64,000 nucleotides of DNA, taken from Erythroxylum novogranatense (taxonomy: Eukaryota > Streptophyta > Magnoliopsida > Malpighiales > Erythroxylaceae). The translations under genes were made by a program, and so were the position numbers. Below, in pieces: positions 11,767 to 23,404 of this stretch (the first letter of the stretch is position 1; each line of letters begins with the position of its first letter). The stretch lies in assembly GCA_029891385.1 (NCBI GenBank), contig CM057227.1, positions 57,165,567 through 57,229,566 on the forward strand, written 5' to 3'. The notes below the pieces were generated by a model. It was not told the DNA's origin, made no database searches, and worked only from the letters and a program-made list of their open reading frames with translations.

Positions 11767-12879
11767 GAATTCATTAGGAGTGAAATTAGGCAACTGAATA
11801 TCAAGAGGAAAGATAATCTTTGGAATATAATAAGAAATCCATCAAGATTAACAAGAACCTAAAGATTCAATAACCATGAGAATGTTTTATTTATCTTTGT
11901 TCTTTATTTTTTGGGAATATCATGAACTAACTGGGATATACATCCAGGTGGATGGACCCTAAGATTTGATTATTAAAAAATTGTTACTTTGGTTTAATAA
12001 ATTTTTAGTTTTCTAGGCTTGTTCATTTTTTATATTATTTTGCATTAAAGGAATGAGATTTAAAGATTTAATAACTAGATTCAGAAATTCAGATTGAGAG
12101 ATTATTTGTATGTTTAGATCACAACATGAGTAATAAGCATTAACTTGGTTGCTTTAGAGAGAACTACATGATCTTTCTATGTTAGAGTAAAACATATCAC
12201 AAAAATGCAAGAATCAAATTAATTCATTATTAGGTTAGAGATTTTGGCCAATTTAATTTAGGGATATAGACTTTATTGCTCAAGAGAGAATATAATTGCA
12301 ACTTAAGAATTCTTCTTGATCTAAAGAACTAGTATTAATCATTAAATCAAATTAAATTCAAGCATAGGAAGTTCTATGGAATATCTTACCTAGATCTAGT
12401 TTATTTATTGGTTGTTTTAATTTTGATCTTTACTTTAACTTTGTACTTTAGAATTGTTTTTATTTCTTTTACATTAATCACTCATTTAATTAGGTTAGAT
12501 GATAAAACAATTCATCATAAGTAGCTATATTACTTATGGGATTGTCACTTAACTCATCTAGGATATTTTATAGAAAATAATAGCACACTTGTCTCAGGGA
12601 TTCTTTCTTTTTTTAGAAAAGATGAATTAAATTAAACCATAAAAGGCAGTCATGCAACATAGATCTAGTACATTAACTGGAAAAATGCAAGAGGAATATT
12701 GTTATGAGATCTTTATAACTTACACATAAAATAGAACAAAAGTCTAGTCTTTGAGATTATAATCTCCAGGTGATGTTAAGAAAATGAAAATCTAAATCTT
12801 TATGTATGTGTATGATGATGTGAGATCTAATTAGTTGCAACAAATAAGTCTTGAAAAGCTGGTGGGTGTGACAATTTGT
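11767..12879. other. AT-rich stretch, nothing recognised
   Basis: There is no open frame, LTR end or RNA gene that I can support. The first five bases (GAATT) would be the target duplication next to Gypsy-2 if its other end were visible. A T-rich run at about 12602-12615 could be the complement of a poly(A) tail of the adjacent reverse LINE, which would put the LINE 3' end there, but this is weak. Confidence 0.4.
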
Positions 12880-15581
12880 CATGAAAAATCTTGTTATTCC
12901 TCTCATCCCATATAGTGGTGACTAGGAAGGATAGTGAAATACAAAAACTCCATCTAATAATTTTATTCTAAAATTTTAAATTAGCACAGCAATCTATAAC
13001 TTGGTTAGGTCATCTAGACAATCACTAATCAAACACTTAAGCATTAATGCTTTCCATATATTATTGACATATTTGCATTTGAAGAATAGATGATCTATAT
13101 ACTCTTCAGTTGTTCTGCATAATGAACATCAATTTGTAAGATAATTAAATCTTGCAATCTTATCCACAATTGGTAACTTGTTTAACATAGCAAGCCAAAG
13201 TGTTGTGGAAACACTGGGTTGAAGATGTTTAGACCAAACTATGGTTGCCCATGGAAGAATTGGTAAGTTACTGGTAAGCACTTGTCTGTATTATATATTA
13301 GAGAAGATTCCATTTGTAGTATGTTACATGTAATAATATCATTATTAGAGTTAACACATGTCTGTAAAATTTTAGTCTTCAAAAGAATTGAAATTAGAGC
13401 AATACTTATTATATCCTTCCTTGTAAGAGCCTAAGCCATTGTAAGATGTTGAATAAAAAGATTTAAAGGAATAGCATCATCTATTTCCTTCAAAGACCAA
13501 TTAATAGCCAGTTCTTACTAGTAGAGGATAGATTATCTAAATTAATTCTCCATATGATTCTATTTTTAATGAAATATATGTGAATCCATCTACACCACAA
13601 AGTTTACTTATCAGTAAGGAGTCTCCATAGCCTTTTAGAAATCAAGACAAAATTTAAGGATTTGAGGGAAATGATATTAAATCCCCCTTGACATTTAGGA
13701 ATGCAAACGTCTGCCTATATCATCTTTACCTTACATGGATTGCCTTTGTAGCCAATCCATAAAAACCTTTTAAGAATTATATCAATTTTTTTTTATGACT
13801 TTCATTGGAAAAACAATGTAAGCAACCAAGTAAACACTAATGGAGTTCAATATAGATGTGATAAATTAGGCCCTTCTAGTTATTGAGAAATTCTTAGAGC
13901 TTTAGGAATTAATTCTCTGATTAATCTTATCAATAAAACAAGCATAATCTGATGGTTTAAATCTTGAATCTAAGATTGGAATGTCAAGATACCTCATTGT
14001 AAGCTTTTGAATATCAAAACCTATGATAGAGACCATAGTTGAACTTAGGTTAAAAGCTTTGTGAGATAGATATATGCCACTTTTAGAATAGTTAACTTGA
14101 AGGCCGAAAATCTTAATAAACATTTTAAGAGCTTTCATTAGAGCTAAGAACAAAGTAGGATCAGCTTTGGATAGCAAAATAAGATCATTAGCAAAGCATA
14201 GCTGAGATAATTGGCCCCTTTTACATTTAGAACGAAATTTAAAGCCCTTGGTACTCTCCACCACTTTATTAAGGATTTTAAAGACTTCCATAACTAAAGC
14301 AAAGAGGTCAGGTGACATTGGATCACCTTGTTTGATCTCTTTAGTACTTTTGAATGTATTTGGAGGCTGCCCATTAACAAGGATGTTATAATAAGGAGTT
14401 GTGATACATTGTCTGATCTACTAGATAAAGATCCCTCAAAATTCCATAGAAATTAGATTATTAATGACGAAATCCTAATCCACACAATCATAGGCTATCT
14501 TCAAGTCAATTTTTATCCAACAATTGGCCCTACCATTTTTCTTAGCATAAGTTATGACCAATTCTTGAAGAATTAAGATGTTATCTCCAATAACCCTCCC
14601 AGGTACGTAAGCTCCCTGTGATTCTCCAATGTGGCTAAGAAGCACCTTTCTCAACCTTTGAGCTAGTATTTTAAAGATTAAATTGTATATAGAGTTGCAA
14701 CAAGATATAGGGTTTAAGTATGAAAACTAGTCAAGTTCTCGACTCATAGGAACAAGAGTAGTAAAAGTTTTGTTGATCTCTATTAATAAAGAGCCCTTAC
14801 TAAAAAAATCGATAACAACATTTGTCACCAAATTCCTCATAAGTGGCCAAGATTTGATGAAAATTTTCACATTAAAGCCATCAGGGCTAGGTGTTTTAAA
14901 GGGTATAAATATTTCAAAGTTACCTCAATCTCCTATATGGTAACTGGTTGGGAAAGAAAATCTGCCTCCTAAAATAACCCCTTTGTATGACTCACTTGAG
15001 TAGAGTACTAGAAGACAAAGCTCAAATAGGGTAGTTCAATAGCTTAAAAGAATAATTGAAAGATCCTTCAACCAATTTATTTTATGAATTTAGCCAAGAG
15101 TTATTCATCTTTAATGAAAACAATTTTATTTGATGCTTTTCTAGCATTAACAACTCTATGGAATACAAATATGTTTCTATCTCCATTTTTCAACCATACA
15201 AGTCTAGTTCTCTGCCTCATCAAGGAGTAATCAAACTAAAGAGCTCTAGAAAAATTATGAAGTGCATCAATTTGTAACCCCTGCAGTTGAGTGGATTTAG
15301 GATCATCATACATTTGTTGTTAAATAGCTTCCAATTGACTCTTGGTAGTATTCAATAAGTGGTGTGTATTACCAATATTATTTTTTAATAAGATCTTCAT
15401 TTCCCTTTTGATGATACTTAGCTTCCTGGAGAAAATGAACTGCCTAGTGCCAACAATGTTTGTTGTCAATGTTTTCCATGTAACTTCTTCAAACCTTAAG
15501 ACTCCAAGTAAGAAATCATTGAATCTAAATTGTTTCCTAGTGTTATTTGTGTCAATCCATGTTAAAATTGGTATATGATTA
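12880..15581 (-). mobile_element. L1-type LINE fragment, decayed
   Basis: This is the 3' half of a plant non-LTR retrotransposon on the reverse strand. In sense order: a linker between endonuclease and reverse transcriptase (15589-15320), the motif KIDLK-AYD-VD near 14520-14480, IKQGDPMSPDLF near 14335-14300, the catalytic box as FANDLILL, and a C-terminal zinc-binding region of zf-RVT type (CSLC...EEYIDHLFFKC, about 13140-13070). Stops and frame changes are scattered throughout. The endonuclease part is missing because Gypsy-3 is inserted at 15582; the remainder would lie beyond the right edge of the window. The 3' end is not defined. Confidence 0.8.
13902..14318 (-). pseudogene. LINE reverse transcriptase fragment
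   Basis: A 138-codon open piece of LINE reverse transcriptase. It starts MSPDLFALVMEV, directly after IKQGD in the same frame, and carries FANDLILLSKAD, where the usual L1 box is FADDLxLF. The second residue of the catalytic Asp pair is kept, but the first has become Asn. The piece continues through the thumb-like region LQVNYSKSGIYLS and ends near MRYLDIPI. Reverse transcriptases of this family prime on nicked target DNA in the nucleus. This copy is dead, given the lost Asp and the flanking stops. Confidence 0.85.
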
Positions 15582-17047
15582 TGCAACACCCCATGTTAGG
15601 GGTTAGAAAATTAAGAAATTCCAGTGCATCATATACTTTGCATAATTGAGTATTCGTTGATATGTGCATATGAATTTTTTCATACAAATAATTGTACATG
15701 CATTCATGGGATTTTTTGGGGTAAATTGGATTTATAAAATTGTGAATTTTGGATTATTGGTGGTAAAAATTTATTTGGAGATTATTAGTATTATTGCATA
15801 ATTTTGGTGAATTTTTGGAAATTTATTAAAAATTTGAGGTATTTAAGAATAGGAAAATATTGAAATAAGAGACAAATTATGTAGTGACAAATGGATCTAT
15901 TAATGTATGATATGTGGACAAAGAGTTAAGTGACAATTGGTTGTCTTACTTGGAAGACACATGTAACACATGCATTGGAGACATGTGTCAAGCCTTAAAA
16001 AGGGACACCTAGATATTAGGAAAAAGTTTCTGCAACTCCTTTCCTTGGTTTCACCGAAAACACCATCTTACCTCCTTGCTTTGCCATCACCAAAACCCAT
16101 TATTTTCTCTCCCCATTTCTGGAATTTCTACTGAAGGAATTGAAGTGTGAATCAAGAGGTTTTAATGTTAAAGAGGTTTAAGAAAATTGATTAGAGTTTA
16201 ATGATTTTATGAAAAACAAATTGTTTTTTGAATGAGTATATAATGGTGATGTGTTTGTTCTAAAGAGATAGAAAAATTGAAATGAATTTGGTGTAAAAAT
16301 GGAAGTGAGTTTTAGATGAAAGCCGAGAGGCTATTAAAAGGTTATTGTTTTTATCGAACATGCTTTGGTATTTTACTTATATTTTGATTTGTATATTTTA
16401 AAATAAATTTATTCTTAATTAAAATTAAACCTAAGACATAGTTCTACAACTTTTGTCAAGAAGTCGAATTTTTAATCTGTCTCTAAGACTTTCAAAACTG
16501 GCATAGATTTGAGTATTGTCTTAGGCTGTAGCACTACAAGGGACAGAAATCGTGTCCTATTTTTATTGAATAAACTGTATTGATATCGACCGAATTAGGC
16601 TAAGGTGTCTTCACCAAAGTTGTATATTATTCTCTAAGATTTAAATTGGTATAAAGTTTGTAATTTTTGGATATTGTAATTGAGACTTATGATGTGTACA
16701 ACTTGAATGCATGATCGTGTATTAGCCAAATTTTCAAATATACAAAGTCTGTGGTATTTTGAGAATAACTAATTGAAAAATAAACCAAATTGTATGATCT
16801 TAGTATCATTAGAAACTTAAGACACATAGAAACGATTTTCTATAAGAGTGTGTTATAGAAATACATCATTTTCTTGATCTTATTGATTATGCAAAGTTGA
16901 CCCGAATGAGGTGCTTCTAACAAAATCTAGAATAATAATTGAATGTATGAATTTTGGAACTTTTAAAGTTTAATTGATGTTTACATCAGTTTAGTAAGGA
17001 AATATACCCGAGAATTTGTCATGAACATGCATCATACATATTTAATA
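15582..17047 (+). repeat. Gypsy-3 5' LTR, first piece
   Basis: Starts TGCAACACCCC directly at the edge of LINE sequence. The matching end GGTGTCACA is at 40627. Inside are a pyrimidine-rich stretch near 16030-16120 and two degenerate modules with ACAACTTT/GTTGTA cores about 170 bp apart (about 16441 and 16613). The sequence is interrupted by Copia-2 after TTTAATA at 17047. A clear TATA box was not seen. Confidence 0.75.
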
Positions 17048-18456
17048 TGTTAGTAGTGTGCCCTAGGCCAATGGACATATGTGACTTTTGTACTAACATT
17101 ATGACTTATTAATAAGATATTATGAGGTATTCTTTTATATATGCATGTTTATCGCTTTATGTAATGTGATTTACGTTCCATGAATAGTATTAGGCTTATG
17201 TCATCAAGTATGTGACTTGATAGTAAAATCATAAGCTTTATAATACTATTCTAAACTATCCCTGGTCGATTGTTATTGGTGGAACAATAATGAATTAAGG
17301 CCAGTATGTGTTCTGATTGATGATCACATTTTTCTGATCATAGATATGAGTTATCAAATCAGAAACATAGATATATGTTAGAGAACATATATTGGACTGA
17401 CCCACAACGAGAACACTACGTGGTTCTGACCTAAATTCATCATGGTTCCCTACATGAGGAATTTAGTATTTTGATATTAGACTAAGTTATCTTTGACCGG
17501 ATAACAAGTAGTCTTATGTTGGACATTAAATAAATCATGCGGAGGGATGTGAATGACATAGATGGGATTTGTACCTCTCTTAAATGAGTGAGATATCATT
17601 TGGGTCTCTTGACAAGTATGACTGAAGAAATGCATGGCCGTGCTCAAATGAATTGATGAGGAGTTATTAATTTCATTTGTTATAATCAGTCAACTTGGGG
17701 ATCAAGAAACTATAATTAATCAAAGGTTGACATATACCATGCCTCGTGATTAATCTTGATATCGTGTTACAAAGGGACTGAGTTTGAAACCATAGTTACA
17801 GGTTAAATTGGATTATCGATCCTCATTTGATTTAGGTAGTCATAATGTCTTGCTAGAGGCCGCTTATGGCTTATGGGCCTTGAAGTGTGATCAAGTCCAT
17901 TGCTAACATCAAATGAGCCTATAGGGTCGCACATAAAGAGTGATATGATCTGGGCTTATTATCTTGGGCCTAATTTATTAGGCATTGAATAAATATATGT
18001 GGATATATTTATTGGGCTAGATTGAAATAAGTTGTCGGGCTTTTATTATATGAGATATAATATGGGCCGAAACTTATTGGGCTTTAATAATTCTAATGGG
18101 TTTAGAATTATGATGTTCTTATTCCTAACAGGAATAGGAATTAGGGTTTCTCTATAAATAGAGAAACTTATATCTCATTAGTAAGTGAAGAAAACCCTAG
18201 CCACCTTCGTTCTTCTTCCAAGAGATAATTTGTGCGGCATTCAAAAGGGTTTTAGAATGTGCTAACACACATTAGCTGGTGCCCGGATCATTCATCATCG
18301 TGTGGATACCGGTAGAGGACGTTCGCGCACTGCAACGTCTACAAATCCAAAAAGAAACAAATATCAATCCCTGTCAAGAGGTATTTTTGTACGTGTTATG
18401 TTATTTTTGATTATCCGCTGCGTATTGTGAATACCAGGGCCATAGGCGATCCAACA
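17048..18456 (+). repeat. Copia-2 5' LTR
   Basis: 1409 bp, TG...CA, followed at once by the primer site. It contains a strong plant TATA box (18153-18160) inside a perfect inverted repeat (arms 18146-18154 and 18159-18167), and a donor-like AAGAG|GTATTT near 18381. Compared with the 3' LTR it lacks about 44 bp (the counterpart of 26525-26580) and has a shorter stretch near its end, so the two copies have diverged by indels as well as substitutions. Confidence 0.9.
18153..18160 (+). promoter_or_regulatory. TATA box of Copia-2 5' LTR
   Basis: TATAAATA, the plant consensus, is kept unchanged in the 3' LTR at 27313-27320. It lies in the loop and inner arm of a 9-bp inverted repeat GTTTCTCTA/TAGAGAAAC. 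Transcription would start about 30 bp downstream. Confidence 0.65.
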
Positions 18457-18457
18457 A

Positions 18458-18470
18458 TGGTATCAGAGAC
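18458..18470 (+). other. Copia-2 primer-binding site
   Basis: TGGTATCAGAGAC begins one base after the LTR. It matches the 3' end of plant initiator-Met tRNA, the usual primer for plant Copia reverse transcription, with one or two changes at its end. Confidence 0.85.
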
Positions 18471-18644
18471 AGGTTATGTGCTTTTGTATAGTCAAAATTA
18501 TGCATGTTTTGATTACATGTACTTACGGATTTGGATGCATGATAGGAATATGATTTATGTTCATGCATGTTGTTTTCATATTTGTTTATTTTCTTGGTAC
18601 TAATGTGAATGTATGATAAGAAAGAAGTTTTAGGCCATAGAAGT

Positions 18645-21590
18645 TGTTGGACCCCGAAAATTTTTCTTTTATTTAATTAATTATTTATTGATTTATTGAT
18701 TTATTTGATTACTTTAATTACTCTTTATTTTGTTTTAAGTGTTTTAATTGTTTATACTTTTTTTTGTTGAGTCTTGGAATTAGCAAGTATGATTGGGATT
18801 AGAATTTTGAAGTTAAATTGAAGGATTAGAATTAATTGGATAAATTGGTAGTAGGCTTATGAGTGCAGAGTCATATGGGACAAATAAGGGCTTGTTGGAA
18901 GGAATGGGCTTTGGGAAATAATAGAATAAGTAGAAGGAGGAGAGCCCAAAAGGAAATGCAAGTGAGCTTTAAAGGAGTATCAAAACTACATAGTTTTGAG
19001 ATAGGCTTTTAAGTTGAGACATAAATGAATTAAAGGAAGAGAAGGAAGCAAGTTGTCGTAGACCTAAAGGAAAGAAGAGAAAGCAAAATCGTGAGCTAAG
19101 AAGAAAGAAGGAGCTTTAGGCCAAGAGGAAGGAGAGCCGTAGGAGGTTTGAAAGAAGAAGAAAAAGGAAGAGGAAACTACTTGTGAGAGGTAAGTTCTAT
19201 CTTTGTTTGTGTTAGGTTCAAGAATGGGATAAAATGGAAGTTAGGGTTTATGTAGGGCTTGAAGAAAGAAAGAAGAGAAAGGTGAAATCAATGAATTTGG
19301 GATTTTTAAGTTAAGATTTTGGTTATTCTAGCATAGATGGCTTATGGGTAGGTTAGGTTTAAAGTTTATTTTTTTTCTTTACTTGATTTATGAATACTAT
19401 ACCTTTCTTTTAGAATATATTCATTGAATGGAGTATGTTTTGATTGAAGGAACTCAAGAAAACCCCACTCAAGACAAGGAGGAAGGGCAATCTTGAATTC
19501 GGAATCCAACGTTAGGTGGGTAACATTTTTATAGTTGTTGTGTCATGGGCAAATGCCCTATGTGTGCTATCTTTGTTAAATTGTGTGTATATTGAAAGTG
19601 TATTCCTTTGATTTGAAAGAAAAGAATGAAACTATGATGATTCGATACAATGAAAGAAGCATAAAATGCTATTCTTGTGTTTGAATATGTGAGCATAAAT
19701 TGGTTGTGATTGGGAAAGAGAGAACCTATTTCGTTAAGTCACGTGCAAGTTGACCCCCTAGCCTTCTCCCGGTTGCTCGCTTGAGGCCCACGAGATCTGA
19801 AAATGAACTCGTCATGTTTACGGTAAACTTCGGTTTCTGTCGTGTTTATAGAAATCTCTAGCCAATTGTGTGCATTTCATCATTTTTTATGTTTATGATG
19901 CCTAATACGTGTTTTTAACTGATACGATATTTCATGTTAGGCTTTATGTGATGAGTTCGGTTAATTGTGATTTATGTGATAAACTTGGGTATTTACGCAT
20001 AATATGTTTATTGCTAATGCTTTGGATTCTTGATTATGTGATGTATGGCTCATTACTCGATGGCTATAAACGTGTTAGCCACTGAGCCGTGTTTGCTCAA
20101 CCCATTCTCCCTCCTCAGGTGCAAACCAAGTTGAGCGCTGAACCTTGCAAGGCATCGGGCATAACTCCAAAACTTTAGACACTTTTTGTATTAAGTTAGT
20201 AACTAGCTTTTGGATAGCTTTATAAGCATATTAAGCATTGAGCATCTCATATTTTGTATTTTGTACTTGATTCTTGATGGATATGATGAATATGCTGATA
20301 TGTAACTAAAGCTGTGCTTGAACTCATACGATTGGAAAAGAGAATGAGAGCTCTAGTACTCTCTTATGCATGTGTATGTATTGACTTATGATCTGTGTAT
20401 GACCTTGAAAAAGGAAGGTGTATGAGTCTTTTTAATTTTTGAGTTGCTATTGGGTTTTGTATTGGGATAGCTCGCTGGAAATTTGCTAAGGTTTATGAAC
20501 TGCTGAAATTCTGGGCTGATGTGTTCATGTGGTCAATTTTGGATTTATTATGCATTCAGCCAAATTTTAGGTTGTTATAGGTCGAATAGGATCATTTAGA
20601 CTCCTTGAGGGTGTTAGGCGAGCTGTAGAGCTTTCCCATGATGTATTATGAGCTATTTTTGGGTGAGTTAATTAATAGAGGTGAGTTGCCATTGTTGAGT
20701 GCAGGAGCTGTATATATAGCAGATGTCAGACAGACCTTTAAGGCCATTTTTGACCCTTTTAGAGTTGGAATTTGGGTCGGTGATCTTCATGAAAGTTGTA
20801 GGGCGTTCTCTTACCTTTCTATAGACACCAAGTTTGTTAAATTTGGAGTCTTGGGTCAAAAGTTATGGTGTTTGCAAGTTCTGGTACTATTTAGGAGGAG
20901 CTAGTCGATCGATCTTGGAGTAAACTTTTGATTCCTTTAGTGTCCGAGCTTGCCTTTGAGTCCTTCTTGAAAATTGTAGAGTTGTCTTTTAGATTTCCAA
21001 TGAAACAAACCGCGTCTGATTTGGAGCTCGGAGTCAAAAGTTATGAGGGTTTAAAGTCTGATAGGTTGGATCATTTGAGAAGGTCGAGCCTTGGCAATGA
21101 AGCCTTTGCTAAATCTTTGGGGTCGATTCTTGGCCGACCGACCCCTCTTTCTTCTTATGGCCATAACTTTTTGCACAGACCTCCGATCGACCTCATTTTC
21201 AAAGCGTTGGACTCTTAGGAAAATTTTCTATCTTTTTATGCTTGATTGATCAACATTGATTTTAAATTGTAAAAAGTGGATTGAAACAAAGTATGATGGT
21301 CGGTCGATAAAGTATGAATATACTTCAATGATTTTGAAATATCTTGAGCTATAGGGCTCCAATCGAGTCGATTCTTGTTTTAAATTAAACTAGAGACATA
21401 GATCTACAAGTTGTATGAAGGAGCTGAGCTGAAATTTTACCTTTAAGATTTTAAATTGCTGTCATGAAATCAGATATAGTATTCTTAGTCTGTTTCTTTT
21501 AAGATAATAAAAGACCAAAATTTTGAAACCACGAAAGAATAGTCATTTTCTTGCGCTTGATTCTTCGTTGGGTGTTATATATTTTGGGTG
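18645..21590 (+). repeat. Gypsy-4 LTR inserted in Copia-2 leader, right edge uncertain
   Basis: Begins TGTTGGACCCCGAAAA, matching the sense start of Gypsy-2 and Gypsy-5 LTRs. It then carries a purine-rich leader, a donor-like GAGAG|GTAAG (GT at 19190-19191), GGTGGGTAAC, a UUCG hairpin (19816-19836) and CCTCAGGTGC (about 20113), the same order as in the other two LTRs. From about 20450 to 21500 there are three modules with GTAGAG/GTAGGG cores about 175 bp apart and the block CTCCGATCGACC (about 21180). I could not find the terminal CA with a matching target duplication (GAAGT is expected), so the end near 21590 is a guess. Frames at 20638-20904 and 20928-21218 are repeat-derived and not genes. 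Confidence 0.65.
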
Positions 21591-22199
21591 GTTTTACATA
21601 TGTTTTATTTATATTATTTGAATATTTATATTCATGTGTAAATTAATTTATATACTCAAGTACGTTGTAGTATAGGATTAGAACTAGTATAGTACAAACA
21701 CCCTTACTAATAGGATTAGTAACTTTCATAATGTACTAAGAACGACCCTCATGACAATATTAAGTTTATATGTCTTCCATAAAACTTTACCCATGTTTAT
21801 CTCTAGCTTATTCTTATGTGGATTTTTCCAAAGCAAGGCATATGAGAATCATCTAGGGAAGACATTTGAATAATGGTGCTATTCATAGGTAAAGTATGGT
21901 TAAACTTAACTAAGCTATCAAAACGGTTTTGGGCTTAGGGCATAAGATTGGGTTTTGCATACATGCAGTACATAAGATGTAATTTAACACAAACCCATCA
22001 AGAGTTACAAGTGATGTAATTGAAAAGAGTTTTCTACCTAAATAACTAAGTCTTGAGTGTTAAGCCAAAGCTTTCTTAGGACTTAGTGAAATATGGATCT
22101 TGCTCTTCACACTTTTAAATAGAGGTTTATTAAATTGAGTGGGAGCTTATACCTCTTAATAATAAGAATGTTGACACTTTTTGCATAATATTGTAGATT
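21591..22199 (+). other. Copia-2 leader, second part
   Basis: AT-rich untranslated sequence between the Gypsy-4 insertion and the gag start, with the first part at 18471-18644. Just before the gag ATG is an acceptor-like stretch: TTGAC, a T-rich run, then TTGTAG (AG at 22195-22196) four bases from the ATG. With the donor-like site in the LTR this could define a leader intron. Confidence 0.5.
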
Positions 22200-23404
22200 A
22201 TGGCAAGCACTCCATCCAACAACCTATATAAGCGATCTATCCTTGAGAAAGAAAAGCTTAATGGAACAAATTTCCTAGACTGGTATAGGAACTTGAGAAT
22301 TGTTCTCAAGCAAGAAAGAAAACTTTATGTCTTAGAAGAACCCATCCTTGAGGAACTGCCAGCAAATGCACCTAAGGCTCAAAAGGATGCTTACACGAAG
22401 CATATTAATGACTCTACAGATGTGTCATGCCTTATGTTAGGCACCATGATCTCTAACCTTTAGAAGGTTTAGAGGAAATGGAAGCCTATGACATACTTGC
22501 TCAACTTAAATCTATGTTTCAAGAGCAAGCACGCCAAGAGAGGTTTATAACCACTAAGGCATTGAATTCATGCAAGATGACTCCTGACACACCTGTGAGT
22601 GCTTATGTTCTTAAGATGAAGAGTTACATTCATCATCTTGAGAAATTAGGTGCACCTGTTAGTCAAGAATTGGCAATTGATCTTATTCTAGCATCTTTGA
22701 CTGGTGAATATGATCAGTTCATTCTTAACTACAATATGAGTAATATGGAGAAGTCCATTGATGAATTGCATGGGATGCTCAAGACTGCTGAAGAGAATTT
22801 GAAGGGAAAGTTTAAGACCATCAATGAAATTCTCGTGGTTCAAAAGGGAAAGGGTTTCAAGAAGAAGGGCACAGGCAAGGGCAAAGGTAAAGTACCTAAG
22901 TCCAAGCCCAAGCCTAAAGCTAAGACTAAGGCACCCAAGGACGGAGTTTGCTTTCATTGCAATGAACCTGGTCATTGGAAAAGGAACTGCAAATTCTATT
23001 TGGAAGAGTTGAAAGAGAAGAAGAACAGTGCGACTACTTCTTCAAGTATGTTTGTTATAGAGATCAATTTTACTCCTTCTGCATCTTGGGTATTGGATAC
23101 TGGAGGTGCAACTCACATTTGTACTAATGTGCAGAATCTAAGAAGGACTAGAAGATTGATTGCTGATGAGATCGACCAGCATGTGGGAAATGGAGCAAGA
23201 GTTGTTGCTTTGTCCGTGGGGACCTATGATCTTATTTTACCTACTGGACTCATTTTAGAGCTTAGGAATTGTAATTATGTACCTACCATGAGTAGGAACA
23301 TTATTTCTTTTGCTTGTTTAAAGAATGAGGGATTTAAATTTTCTATTGAGAATAGAAGTATTTCTATTTATAAAAATGACATTTTATATGGCATTGCACC
23401 TTAA
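22200..23404 (+). pseudogene. Copia-2 gag and protease, frameshifted
   Basis: The ATG at 22200 opens a gag with LNGTNFLDWYRNLRIVLKQE near its start. The frame ends at 22463 and the homologous reading continues in another frame (PLEGLEEMEAYD) from about 22455, so one indel separates the parts. The second part runs to 23404. It includes the gag core, a Lys/Gly-rich basic linker, a CCHC zinc knuckle CFHCNEPGHWKRNC that binds genomic RNA, and the aspartic protease site SWVLDTGGATHIC with DTG intact. Gag would build the cytoplasmic particle and protease would cut the polyprotein. The stop at 23402-23404 falls just before the pre-integrase region. Confidence 0.92.

Noticed and set aside
20928..21218. 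Open frames in Gypsy-4 and Gypsy-2 LTRs (10188-10400 reverse) ending in similar peptides
   Set aside because: The likeness comes from the shared LTR block before GGATTC. Other LTRs have the same DNA with stops, so it is not a conserved protein.
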